NCBI GenBank assembly: GCA_001953215.1
Contig: CP019169.1
Span: forward strand, 3,968,001 to 4,032,000
Length of the DNA stretch: 64,000 nt
Origin: Betaproteobacteria bacterium GR16-43
GTDB taxonomy: Bacteria > Pseudomonadota > Gammaproteobacteria > Burkholderiales > Usitatibacteraceae
Direction: 5' to 3'
Position numbers and translations under genes: made by a program. The notes beneath the pieces are model-generated. The model made no database searches. It saw only the letters and a list, made by a program, of their open reading frames with translations, and was not told the origin of the DNA. Shown piece after piece: positions 35,691 to 43,753 of this stretch; position 1 is the stretch's first letter; every line of letters starts with the position of its first letter.

Positions 35691-36563
35691 CTACTCCTTC
35701 ACGGCGCCCGTCATCCCCGAGACGTAGTACTCGACGAAGAAGGAGTACATGATCGCCACCGGCAGCGATCCCAGCAGCGCGCCCGCCATCAGCGCGCCCC
35801 AGTGGTAGACGTCGCCTTCCACCAGCTCCGTGATCACGCCCACCGGCACCGTCTTCACTTCGGAGGACGAAATGAAGGTGAGCGCATAGATGAACTCGTT
35901 CCACGACAGCGTGAACGCGAAGATGCCCGCCGAGATCAGGCCCGGCACCGCGAGCGGCAGCATGATCTTCACCAGGATCTGCCAGCGCGTGGCGCCATCG
36001 ATCAGCGCGCACTCCTCGAGTTCGAAGGGAATCGAGCGGAAGTAGCCCATCAATAGCCACGTGCAGAACGGGATCAGGAACGTCGGATAGGTGAGGATCA
36101 GCGCCCAGCGCGAGTCGAACAGGCCCAGCTTCACCACGATGGCGGCGAGCGGGATGAAGAGGATCGACGGGGGCACGAGGTACGCGAGGAAGATCATGAG
36201 CCCGGTGATGCGCGAGCCCTTGAAGCGCAGCCGCTCGATCGCATACGCCGCCAGGACGCTGCAGAAGAGCGAGGCGAACGTGGCCACCACCGAAACGATC
36301 ACCGTGTTCAGCATCCACTCCGGATACGGCGTGTTGAAGATGAGCTTCTCGAAGTGCGCCAGCGTGGGTGCGATCACCCAGAACGGGTTGCCCTCGCGCG
36401 ACAGCAGCTCCGCGTTCGGCTTGAACGACGTCACCACCATCCAGTAGAACGGGAACAGCAGCACGAACACGAAGATCCCGAGCGGAATGTAGAGCGTGAC
36501 GACCCGCCTCGGGATCGACTCGAGGAAGTTCATGCCCTCCGTCTTCTGGTCGTCCTGCTTCAT
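35691..36563 (-). CDS. Sugar ABC transporter permease (MalG/UgpE type)
   Basis: The 290-residue inner-membrane protein has six predicted helices and the EAA loop that docks on the ATPase (E-E-C-A-L-I-D-G-A-T-R-W-Q-I-L-V-K-I-M-L-P-L in spaced form). It pairs with the MalF-type permease encoded immediately upstream. It is the last gene of the six-gene operon dehydratase-hydroxyacid dehydrogenase-ATPase-binding protein-MalF-MalG. The gap before it consists wholly of a dispersed repeat, whose AAGG may act as its ribosome site. Confidence 0.93.
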   Translation of the reverse strand: MKQDDQKTEGMNFLESIPRRVVTLYIPLGIFVFVLLFPFYWMVVTSFKPNAELLSREGNPFWVIAPTLAHFEKLIFNTPYPEWMLNTVIVSVVATFASLFCSVLAAYAIERLRFKGSRITGLMIFLAYLVPPSILFIPLAAIVVKLGLFDSRWALILTYPTFLIPFCTWLLMGYFRSIPFELEECALIDGATRWQILVKIMLPLAVPGLISAGIFAFTLSWNEFIYALTFISSSEVKTVPVGVITELVEGDVYHWGALMAGALLGSLPVAIMYSFFVEYYVSGMTGAVKE

Positions 36564-36617
36564 GCCTTTGCCTTATCTGCGTTCATCTGTGTTCATCTGC
36601 GGAGGAAGCCTTTTGCC
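36564..36617. repeat. ATCTGCG repeat, copy C (fills the malF-malG gap)
   Basis: The 54 bases between the two permease genes are one repeat unit: TTTGCCTTATCTGCG, TTCATCTGTGTTCATCTGCG, GAGGAAGCCTTTTGCC. It matches 10875-10928 closely. Confidence 0.75.
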
Positions 36618-37514
36618 TTAGTCCTTTCCACCCTGCTGCCAAGCACGCCGCTGCAACCCGAAATAAGAAAAAAGAATCGCCGCCAAGAGGAACGGAATCA
36701 TCAGCGTTGCCAAGGCCGCTCCTTCTCCTAGCGACCCTCCCGAAATAGCCCGTTGGAACGACAGCGTCGCCATCAAGTGCGTGGCATTCAACGGTCCGCC
36801 GCGGGTGAGCACGTAGATCAGCTGGAAGTCGGTGAACGTGAAGAGCACCGAGAAGGTCATCACCACCGCGATGATCGGCGTGAGCAGCGGCAGCGTCACC
36901 CAGCGGAAGCGCTGCCAGGGCGTGGCGCCATCGAGCGCTGCGGCTTCGTAGAGCGAAGGCGAGATGGTCTGAAGCCCCGCGAGCAGGCAGATCGCCACGA
37001 ACGGCACGCCGCGCCAGATGTTCGCGGCCACGGCGGAGAAGCGCGCGTTCCACGGATCGCCGAGGAAATCGATGTACTGCGTGATGAGCCCCATCCGGGT
37101 GAGCGTCCAGCTGATCACCGAGAACTGCGCGTCGTACAACCACCAGAACGCGATGGCCGAGAGCGCCGTGGGCACGATGAACGGCAGCAGGACCACCGCC
37201 CGGAAGAAGGACTTGAAGGGCAGGTTGCGGTTCAACAGCAACGCCAGCCACAGGCCCAGCACGAACTTCGCCACGCTGGCGAAGGCCGTATAGAAGAGGG
37301 TGTTGAAGAGCGAGAGCTGCGCCACGCCGTCGCCGATCAGGTAGATGAAGTTGTCGAAGCCGACCCAGACGCCTTCGCGCCCGAGCTTGGCGTCGGTGAA
37401 GCCCAGCCAAGTGCCGAGGCCGAGCGGATACGTGAGGAAAACCAACAACAGCACTCCCGCGGGCAGCATGAAGAGCAGCCCGAGGAAGTGCCGGTTGTTG
37501 AGGAGTTTCTGCAT
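36618..37514 (-). CDS. Sugar ABC transporter permease (MalF/UgpA type)
   Basis: The 298-residue protein has six predicted helices, an early cytoplasmic-to-membrane L-P-A-G-V-L-L-L-V-F-L-T-Y-P and the EAA loop Y-E-A-A-A-L-D-G-A-T-P-W-Q-R-F. It forms the channel with the MalG-type partner. The ATG directly follows the TAG of the binding-protein gene, with AAGG at the end of that gene as the likely ribosome site. Confidence 0.93.
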   Translation of the reverse strand: MQKLLNNRHFLGLLFMLPAGVLLLVFLTYPLGLGTWLGFTDAKLGREGVWVGFDNFIYLIGDGVAQLSLFNTLFYTAFASVAKFVLGLWLALLLNRNLPFKSFFRAVVLLPFIVPTALSAIAFWWLYDAQFSVISWTLTRMGLITQYIDFLGDPWNARFSAVAANIWRGVPFVAICLLAGLQTISPSLYEAAALDGATPWQRFRWVTLPLLTPIIAVVMTFSVLFTFTDFQLIYVLTRGGPLNATHLMATLSFQRAISGGSLGEGAALATLMIPFLLAAILFSYFGLQRRAWQQGGKD

Positions 37515-38840
37515 CTAGACCTTGTAATACCGTTCGGCGCGCTTCTGCGCCTCGGCCGCCGCTTCTGCCGGCGTCTTCGAACCGCTGGCTGCCGCGGCGA
37601 TCATGTCGAGCACGATGTAGTCCGCGAGGCACGCCGCCGAGGCGTAGCCGAGCGGGCCCGAGTACGCGTGATCGAGCATGAGCGAAGCGACATCGCGGAA
37701 CGGCGTGGCCTTCGGGTCGTCCGTCCAGACCGAATTGGCCGCGTAGGCCTTGAGCGACTGCCCCGTGTAGCCGATCGAAGCCTTCATCCACGGGTTGTAC
37801 TGCTCGGCCTCCATCATGAACGCCATGTACGCCTTGGCGGCCTGCTGCGCCTTCGAGTACTTGAACAGGAACATCTGCGTGGTCTGCATCAGTTCGGTGG
37901 GCTTGCCGACCGGGCCGATGGGGAATCGCGCGTGCTGGATGTCCTTGGCGATCTCCTGGAGCTTCGGATCGGGCGAGTTCTTCGCGGCGTAGTACACCGA
38001 GATGCCGTTGGCCGTGAGCGAGATCTGCCCGTCGAGGAACGCCTTGTTGTTGGACGGATCGAGCCAGGAGAGCGTCCCGGGCACGAAGGTCTCGTAGAGC
38101 TGCTTGGCGTACTCGAGCGCGGCGATGGTCTCCTTGGAGTTCACGACCACGACGCCCTTGTCGTCGACCAGCTTGCCGCCGTGGGACCAGAGCAGCCAAT
38201 GCGCCCAGTTGTTGCCATCACCGACCGCGTGCCCGAGCGCGAAGCCGCTGGGCGTGCCTTTCGCCTTCATCGCCTGGCAAAGCTTGAGGAAGCCGGCGGT
38301 GTCCTTCGGGATGCCGTCGAAGCCCGCGGCCTTCACGTGGCTCTCGCGATACACGATGGCGTTGCCGATGACCGCCAGCGGCAGCGCGATCCACTTGCCC
38401 TGGCGCTTGCCGTATTTCTGGCACACGTCGTACCAGCCGCCGTACTTGCCGCCGAGGTAGTTCGCGACGTCGGAGACATCGACCAACTTGTCGGGATACT
38501 GGTGCGGATCGTCGAACCAGCCGACGATGATGTCCGGCCCGCTGCCGACGTTGGCTGCCACGGCCGCCTTCGGCCGCACGTCTTCCCAGCCTTCGTTGTC
38601 CACGCGGACTTCGACGCCGGTCTTCTCGGTGAATTTCTTGGTGTTCGCCATCCAGAGGTCTTCATCGCCCTGGACGAAGCGCTTCCAGCGCAACACGCGC
38701 AGCTTCGCGCCCTTCTCCGGCGTCCATTTCGTCTGGGCCAGGGCCTCCTGCATCCACGTGGCACTGCCCACACCGAGCGAGGTGGTCGCGGCCGCCCCGG
38801 CGGTGGTCTTCAGGAACTCGCGTCTGGTGAATTTCGACAT
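37515..38840 (-). CDS. Sugar ABC transporter substrate-binding protein, Tat-exported
   Basis: The 441-residue protein is a family 1 (MalE/UgpB-like) extracellular solute-binding protein. It has a twin-arginine signal (T-R-R-E-F-L-K-T-T-A-G), so it is probably exported folded. Later segments include F-T-E-K-T-G-V-E-V, P-D-I-I-V-G-W-F-D, and G-K-W-I-A-L-P-L-A typical of sugar-binding members. The ATG at 38840 is chosen for the GGAGGAG ribosome site; a TTG two codons earlier is less likely. It feeds the two permeases that follow. By context the ligand is a sugar or sugar acid handled by the IlvD/Edd-type dehydratase of the same operon. Confidence 0.92.
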   Translation of the reverse strand: MSKFTRREFLKTTAGAAATTSLGVGSATWMQEALAQTKWTPEKGAKLRVLRWKRFVQGDEDLWMANTKKFTEKTGVEVRVDNEGWEDVRPKAAVAANVGSGPDIIVGWFDDPHQYPDKLVDVSDVANYLGGKYGGWYDVCQKYGKRQGKWIALPLAVIGNAIVYRESHVKAAGFDGIPKDTAGFLKLCQAMKAKGTPSGFALGHAVGDGNNWAHWLLWSHGGKLVDDKGVVVVNSKETIAALEYAKQLYETFVPGTLSWLDPSNNKAFLDGQISLTANGISVYYAAKNSPDPKLQEIAKDIQHARFPIGPVGKPTELMQTTQMFLFKYSKAQQAAKAYMAFMMEAEQYNPWMKASIGYTGQSLKAYAANSVWTDDPKATPFRDVASLMLDHAYSGPLGYASAACLADYIVLDMIAAAASGSKTPAEAAAEAQKRAERYYKV

Positions 38841-38867
38841 GGCCAACTCCTCCGTTAGTGGGACCCG

Positions 38868-38893
38868 ATATTTCTACCCTGACCCCGGTTTTT
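38868..38893 (-). repeat. GGGGTCAGGGTAG intercistronic repeat, copy 2
   Basis: On the minus strand AAACCGGGGTCAGGGTAG followed by AAATATC starts directly at the stop codon of the ATPase gene. It lies in the gap before the binding-protein gene. Confidence 0.8.
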
Positions 38894-39968
38894 ACCCCTC
38901 CATCAGCGTCTTGCCTGATTCTGCATCGAACAGGTGGGAGCGCCCGGCATCGGGCGCGAGCGAAATGGTCTCGCCGGCGTGGAAGGCGTGGCGTTCGCGG
39001 AACACCGCGGTGATCTCCACGCCGCCGACGCGCGCGAAGACCTGCGTGTCGGCGCCGGTGGGCTCGACCACGACCACGGTCGCGGGAAGGCCGGTGCCGT
39101 TGGCCATCGTGAGGTGCTCGGGACGCACGCCGTAGATCACCTTCTGGCCGTTCTCGCCGCGGGCCTTCGGCGGTGCGGGCACCGTGACGCCTTCGGCGAG
39201 CGCCACGTGCGCCGCTCCCGCGCCCAGCTTCAGCGTGCCGGGCAGGAAGTTCATCGCCGGCGAACCGATGAAGCCCGCGACGAAGATGTTCTCCGGATGG
39301 TCGTAGAGCTCGAGCGGGCGGCCGCGCTGCTCGACGATGCCGTCGCGCATCACGACGATCTGGTCGGCCATCGTCATGGCCTCGATCTGGTCGTGGGTCA
39401 CGTAGATCGAGGTGGTCTTCAGGCGCTGGTGGAGTTCCTTCAACTCGGTGCGCATCGCGACGCGCAGCTTGGCGTCGAGGTTGGAGAGCGGCTCGTCGAA
39501 CAGGAAGACCTGCGGGTCGCGCACGATGCACCGGCCCATGGCCACGCGCTGGCGCTGGCCGCCGGAGAGCTGGCGCGGGTAGCGGTCGAGGAGCTGGTCC
39601 AGGCCGAGGATGCCGGCGGCCTTCATCACGCGCGCTTCGATCTCGGCCTTCGGCCGCTTGGCGAGCAGCATGCTGAAGGCCATGTTGTCGCGCACCTTCA
39701 TGTGCGGATACAGCGCGTAGTTCTGGAACACCATCGCGATGTCGCGCTCCTTCGGCGGCACGTCGTTCACCACGCGCCCGCCGATCGCGATGTCGCCGGC
39801 GCTGATCTCCTCCAGCCCGGCGATCATGCGCAGCAGCGTCGACTTGCCGCAGCCCGAGGGCCCGACCAGCACGGTGAATTCCCCATCGGCGATCTCGATG
39901 TCCACGCCGTGGATCACCGGCGTGGTGCCGAAATGCTTCTTCACGTTGCGAATGCTGACGGCGGCCAT
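38892..39968 (-). CDS. Sugar ABC transporter ATPase (UgpC/MalK type)
   Basis: The 358-residue ATPase has Walker [10 protein letters not shown], the Q-loop [11 protein letters not shown], the signature [10 protein letters not shown], Walker [13 protein letters not shown] and the H-loop V-T-H-D. A C-terminal TOBE/OB regulatory domain starts near 240 (G-V-R-P-E-H-L). It energises the MalF/MalG-type pair. The start at 39968 overlaps the stop of the upstream dehydrogenase gene (TGATG). Order in the operon puts it before the binding protein. Confidence 0.95.
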   Translation of the reverse strand: MAAVSIRNVKKHFGTTPVIHGVDIEIADGEFTVLVGPSGCGKSTLLRMIAGLEEISAGDIAIGGRVVNDVPPKERDIAMVFQNYALYPHMKVRDNMAFSMLLAKRPKAEIEARVMKAAGILGLDQLLDRYPRQLSGGQRQRVAMGRCIVRDPQVFLFDEPLSNLDAKLRVAMRTELKELHQRLKTTSIYVTHDQIEAMTMADQIVVMRDGIVEQRGRPLELYDHPENIFVAGFIGSPAMNFLPGTLKLGAGAAHVALAEGVTVPAPPKARGENGQKVIYGVRPEHLTMANGTGLPATVVVVEPTGADTQVFARVGGVEITAVFRERHAFHAGETISLAPDAGRSHLFDAESGKTLMEG

Positions 39969-40927
39969 CAGGCCCTTCCTTCCGAGACGACGTAGCGGGG
40001 ACGGCCGGTGGTGGCCCAATCGACGAGGTTCTGCGCGGCCTTGCGGCGCAGCTCGCGCTCGGCCTCGGCGGAATAGAACGCGGCGTGCGGCGTGAGGATC
40101 ACGCGCGGGTGGGACAGGAGCCGATGGCCCGCGGGCGGAGGTTCGACCGGCAGGACGTCGAGCGCGGCGCCGTCCAGTTGCTCGGCGTCGAGGGCCTCCA
40201 CGAGCGCGTCGATGTCCACCACGCCGCCTCGGGCCGTGTTCACGATCCACGAGCCGCGCTTCATCGAGGCAAGGGACTTCGCGTCGACGAGACCTCGCGT
40301 CTCGTCGTTCAGCGGGACGTGCGAGCTCACGAGGTCGGACTCGCGGAAGAGCGTGGCGCGATCGACTCGCCGCACGTACGGAGGAAAGTCGGAATCCGGG
40401 ATGTACGGATCGCAGGCGATGACTTCGCGGAACGTCTCGCGGGCGATGGAGGCCATGCGCTTGCCGATGCGGCCCAGGCCGAGCACGCCCAGCGTGAGCT
40501 CCGCGGGACGGCGAAGCACTCCGGCCGAGGTGTAGTGCCAGTTCGCCCTCCGGATGTCGCGGTCGTAGAAGGCGACGTGACGCACGAGCGAGAGCGCCAG
40601 CGCGAGCGCATGCGTGGCGACTTCGCCCACGCCGTAGTCGGGAGAGTTCGCGACCCACACGCCGTGCTTCTTCGCATCCGAGACGTTGACGGTGTCGAAT
40701 CCGGCGCCGAAGCGGCTCACGATGCGCACCTCGGGCCGCGCGCCGAAGACCTTGGCGTTCATCGGCGCGTACTGGGTGAGCACGCCGTCGTAGCCCCGGG
40801 CCGCCGCGATCACGTCCTCCTCCGTCTTGCACTGGGCCGTGGAGACCTCCATGCCGGCCTCGCGCAGCAAGCCGACCTCGAGATCCACGTCGTGGAAGTC
40901 GTAGTCGGTGATGAGGAATCGCGGCAT
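39968..40927 (-). CDS. D-2-hydroxyacid dehydrogenase (phosphoglycerate dehydrogenase/CtBP-like)
   Basis: The 319-residue NAD(P)-dependent enzyme has the Rossmann motif [12 protein letters not shown], the arginine in [10 protein letters not shown], the glutamate in V-E-P-P-P, and the catalytic histidine in L-T-P-H-A-A-F-Y-S. It probably acts on a keto or hydroxyacid made from the imported sugar. It is only distantly similar to the enzyme at 12843-13784, so the two are not a recent duplication. The ATG has no ribosome site; two copies of a 25-bp repeat occupy the space upstream. Confidence 0.87.
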   Translation of the reverse strand: MPRFLITDYDFHDVDLEVGLLREAGMEVSTAQCKTEEDVIAAARGYDGVLTQYAPMNAKVFGARPEVRIVSRFGAGFDTVNVSDAKKHGVWVANSPDYGVGEVATHALALALSLVRHVAFYDRDIRRANWHYTSAGVLRRPAELTLGVLGLGRIGKRMASIARETFREVIACDPYIPDSDFPPYVRRVDRATLFRESDLVSSHVPLNDETRGLVDAKSLASMKRGSWIVNTARGGVVDIDALVEALDAEQLDGAALDVLPVEPPPAGHRLLSHPRVILTPHAAFYSAEAERELRRKAAQNLVDWATTGRPRYVVSEGRA

Positions 40928-40930
40928 CGT

Positions 40931-40984
40931 GAAATCGGGGTCAGGGTAGAAATAACTCGGAAATCGGGGTCAGGGTAGAAATAA
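40931..40984 (+). repeat. GGGGTCAGGGTAG repeat, tandem copies 3 and 4
   Basis: Two identical 25-bp units (40931-40955 and 40960-40984), each GAAATCGGGGTCAGGG then TAGAAATAA, are separated by 4 bases. They fill the gap between the dehydratase stop and the dehydrogenase start. They point opposite to copies 1 and 2. Confidence 0.9.
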
Positions 40985-42712
40985 TCAGTGGTTGTCCCGC
41001 GGCACGGCCGAGCCGCTCTTGCCGACGAGGAAGTCCAGGTCGCAGCCTTCGTGCGCCTGGTTCACGTGGTCCACGTAGAGCTTCCAGTAGCCGCGCGACA
41101 TCGGCGGCTTGGGCGGCTTCCACTTGGCGCGACGCTGCGCGAGTTCCTTCTCGGAGACGTGCAGCTCGAGCTTGCGCTTCGCGACGTCCAGCTCGATCAG
41201 GTCGCCGTCCTTCACGAGCGCCAGCGGGCCGCCCAACGCCGCCTCGGGCGCCGTGTGCAGCACGACAGTGCCGTACGCGGTGCCGCTCATGCGCGCGTCG
41301 GAGATGCGCACCATGTCGGTGATCCCCTTCTTGAGGATGCTCTCCGGCAGCGGCATGTTGCCGACCTCGGCCATGCCCGGATAGCCCTTGGGCCCGCAGT
41401 TCTTCAGGACCAGGACCGAATTCGCGTCGACCGGAAGCTTCGGGTCGTCGATGCGCGCATGGAAGTCCTCGATGTTCTCGAACACCACGGCCTTGCCCTT
41501 GTGCTTCATCAGCTTCGGCGTGGCGGCGGAGGGCTTGATGATCGCGCCATCGGGGCAGAGGTTGCCGCGCAGCACCGCGATGCCCGTGTCCTTCTTGAAC
41601 GGCTTCTTGAAGGACATGATCACGTCGGGGTTGTAGTTCTCGGCGTCCTGGTTGTTCTCCCAGATCGTCTGGCCGTTGGCGGTGACGGCGTCCTTGTGGA
41701 GCAGGCCCTGCTCGCCCAGTGCGCGGATCACCACCGGCAAGCCGCCCGCGTAGCAGAAGTCCTCCATGAGGTACTTGCCGTTGGGCATCAGGTTCACGAG
41801 CGTGTGCACGCCGCGGCCGAGGCTGTCCCAGTCGTCCAGGTTCAACTGCACGCCAATGCGCCGCGCAATCGCAATCAAATGAATCACGGCGTTGGTGGAG
41901 CCGCCGATCGCCGCGTTCACGCGGATCGCGTTCTCGAACGCGTCGCGCGTGAGGATCTTCGAGAGCGTGGCGTCCTTCTTCACCAATTCGACGGCACGGC
42001 GCCCGGCGGCGCGAGCCAGCACGTTCCTGCGCGCATCGACGGCGGGATAGGCCGCGTTGCCGGGCAGGCCCACGCCCAGCGCCTCGACCATGGAGGCCAT
42101 CGTGGAGGCGGTGCCCATCGTCATGCAGTGGCCGTGCGAGCGGTGCATGCAGCTCTCGGCTTCGTGAAATTCGTCCTGCGTGATCTTGCCGGCGCGCAGG
42201 TCCTCGGAGAGCGAAAAGGTATTGGTGCCCGAGCCGATCCGCTGGCCCTTGTAGAAGCCGGAGAGCATCGGCCCGCCGGAGACGCCGATGGTCGGCAGGT
42301 CCACGCTGGCGGCCCCCATCAGCAGCGCGGGGGTGGTCTTGTCGCAGCCCATCAGCAGCACGACCCCGTCGATCGGGTTGCCGCGGATCGACTCCTCCAC
42401 GTCCATGCTGGCCAGGTTGCGATAGAGCATCGCCGTGGGCCGCAGCAGCGTCTCGCCGAGGGACATCACGGGAAACTCGAGCGGGAAGCCGCCCGCTTCC
42501 CACACGCCGGTCTTCACATGCTCCGCGAGCGTGCGGAAATGCGAGTTGCAGGGCGTGAGTTCGGAATACGTATTGCAGATTCCGATGACCGGGCGGCCAT
42601 CGAACTGGTCATGCGGGATGCCGCGGTTCTTCACCCACGAGCGATAGATGAAGCCCATCTTGCCGCCGCGGCCGAACCATTCCTGGCTCCTCCGCTTCTT
42701 GGACCCGGCCAT
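40985..42712 (-). CDS. IlvD/Edd-family dehydratase, L-arabonate/xylonate dehydratase type
   Basis: The 575-residue enzyme removes water from an aldonic acid to give a 2-keto-3-deoxy acid, using an iron-sulfur cluster and magnesium. Three cluster cysteines are visible: Cys55 (S-E-L-T-P-C-N-S-H), Cys123 (G-C-D-K-T-T-P) and Cys196 (S-H-G-H-C-M-T-M-G-T-A-S-T). Their spacing (68 and 73) is the same as in the characterised rhizobial L-arabonate dehydratase and close relatives, from my memory of that family. Lys125 is the magnesium-site lysine position, and G-G-S-T-N-A-V-I-H is present. It heads the ABC transporter operon and is divergent from the second SDR. Arabonate, xylonate and fuconate remain possible substrates. 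Confidence 0.92.
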   Translation of the reverse strand: MAGSKKRRSQEWFGRGGKMGFIYRSWVKNRGIPHDQFDGRPVIGICNTYSELTPCNSHFRTLAEHVKTGVWEAGGFPLEFPVMSLGETLLRPTAMLYRNLASMDVEESIRGNPIDGVVLLMGCDKTTPALLMGAASVDLPTIGVSGGPMLSGFYKGQRIGSGTNTFSLSEDLRAGKITQDEFHEAESCMHRSHGHCMTMGTASTMASMVEALGVGLPGNAAYPAVDARRNVLARAAGRRAVELVKKDATLSKILTRDAFENAIRVNAAIGGSTNAVIHLIAIARRIGVQLNLDDWDSLGRGVHTLVNLMPNGKYLMEDFCYAGGLPVVIRALGEQGLLHKDAVTANGQTIWENNQDAENYNPDVIMSFKKPFKKDTGIAVLRGNLCPDGAIIKPSAATPKLMKHKGKAVVFENIEDFHARIDDPKLPVDANSVLVLKNCGPKGYPGMAEVGNMPLPESILKKGITDMVRISDARMSGTAYGTVVLHTAPEAALGGPLALVKDGDLIELDVAKRKLELHVSEKELAQRRAKWKPPKPPMSRGYWKLYVDHVNQAHEGCDLDFLVGKSGSAVPRDNH

Positions 42713-42734
42713 TCGGACACTCCTCCATAAAGCC

Positions 42735-42785
42735 GGGGTCAGACTCCTTTATTCGCGCCGCTTGCGAATAAAGGAGTCTGACCCC
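42735..42785. repeat. Perfect 22-bp inverted repeat with T-rich tail
   Basis: Arms at 42735-42756 (GGGGTCAGACTCCTTTATT, then CGC) and 42764-42785 are exact reverse complements around a 7-base loop. TTTATTTTATTTTT follows on the plus side. It shares the GGGGTCAG start with the intercistronic repeats and could act as a terminator or insulator in the divergent promoter region. Confidence 0.85.
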
Positions 42786-42822
42786 TTTATTTTATTTTTC
42801 GAGGGTACGGGCGCTGTCGCCG

Positions 42823-42851
42823 TTGGTCAAGTGGTCAGGCCAATTTGATAT
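42823..42851 (+). promoter_or_regulatory. FadR-type operator copy 2 inside a candidate promoter of the second SDR
   Basis: AAGTGGTCAGGCCAATT (42829-42845) is identical to the operator at 9981-9997. It exactly fills the 17-base spacer between TTGGTC (42823-42828) and TGATAT (42846-42851), weak -35 and -10 boxes. A bound repressor would block RNA polymerase. The start codon lies at 42897. Confidence 0.6.
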
Positions 42852-42864
42852 GCTTCGAAGCTGG

Positions 42865-42884
42865 ATTCCCGCCTTCGCGGGAAT
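42865..42884. repeat. dRS3-like inverted repeat in the SDR leader
   Basis: ATTCCC-N8-GGGAAT with paired inner GC/GC gives an 8-bp stem and a 4-base loop. This matches the dRS3 consensus known from Neisseria and the common GGATTCCCGC...GCGGGAATGACG dispersed repeat of proteobacteria. It ends 12 bases before the SDR start codon. Confidence 0.7.
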
Positions 42885-42896
42885 GACGGGGATGGA

Positions 42897-43643
42897 ATGA
42901 ACCAGCTCGACCTGAAGAACCGCGGCGCCATCGTCACCGGCGGCGCGGCCGGCATCGGATACGCCATCGCCACGCGCCTCACGCAAAGCGGAGCGCGCGT
43001 GAGCCTGTGGGATCGGGACGCGGCCGCCCTCGCCGCTTCCGCGAAGTCGCTCGGCGGCAACACGCATACGGCACAGCTCGACGTCGCGGACGAGCCGCAG
43101 GTGCAGCGCGCGCTGAAGGAGACCGTGGCCGCCCTCGGCAAGGCCGACATCCTCGTCTGCAGCGCCGGCATCACCGGACCGAACCTGAAGACGTGGGACT
43201 ACCCGGTCGCCGACTGGAAGCAGGTGCTGGACGTGAACTTGACCGGCGTCTTCCTCTGCAACAAGACGCTCGCCCCCCACATGCAGGCGAACAACTACGG
43301 GCGGATCGTGAACATCGCCTCCGTCGCGGGCAAGGAGGGCAATCCCAACGCCAGCGCGTACAGCGCCTCGAAGGCGGGCGTGATCTCGCTCACGAAATCG
43401 CTCGGCAAGGAGCTGGCCGGTACCGGCGTGCGCGTCAACTGCGTGACGCCGGCCGCGGTGAAGACCGGCATGTTCAGCCAGATGACGCAGGCGCACATCG
43501 ACTTCATGCTCTCCAAGATCCCGATGGGCCGTTTCGGGGAGGTCGAGGAGGTCGCGGCCCTCGTGGCCTGGCTCTGCACCGAGGATTGCTCTTTCTCCAC
43601 CGCGGCCGTGTTCGACCTGTCCGGGGGCCGCGCGACGTACTGA
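42897..43643 (+). CDS. SDR-family dehydrogenase, probable sugar dehydrogenase
   Basis: The 248-residue short-chain dehydrogenase has T-G-G-A-A-G-I-G-Y-A (cofactor loop), W-D-R-D (Asp after strand 2, suggesting NAD), C-S-A-G, and catalytic Ser (N-I-A-S-V-A-G) and Y-S-A-S-K. It ends D-L-S-G-G-R-A-T-Y, an ending I associate with sugar-related SDRs. It is divergent from the arabonate-type dehydratase operon and has the same operator as the SDR at 10054. It could oxidise a sugar at C1 ahead of the dehydratase, or a keto-deoxy acid after it. GGGGATGG before the ATG is a weak ribosome site. Confidence 0.82.
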   Translation: MNQLDLKNRGAIVTGGAAGIGYAIATRLTQSGARVSLWDRDAAALAASAKSLGGNTHTAQLDVADEPQVQRALKETVAALGKADILVCSAGITGPNLKTWDYPVADWKQVLDVNLTGVFLCNKTLAPHMQANNYGRIVNIASVAGKEGNPNASAYSASKAGVISLTKSLGKELAGTGVRVNCVTPAAVKTGMFSQMTQAHIDFMLSKIPMGRFGEVEEVAALVAWLCTEDCSFSTAAVFDLSGGRATY

Positions 43644-43753
43644 GCCCCGTCTCAATTTTCCCCGCCCGCGGCCGATAGCCCTGCGGGGAGGTCTGCATTC
43701 CGCGGCGTGTGTCGCCACTTGGGATGGCTCCTGCCTCCCAAAGGAGACTCACC

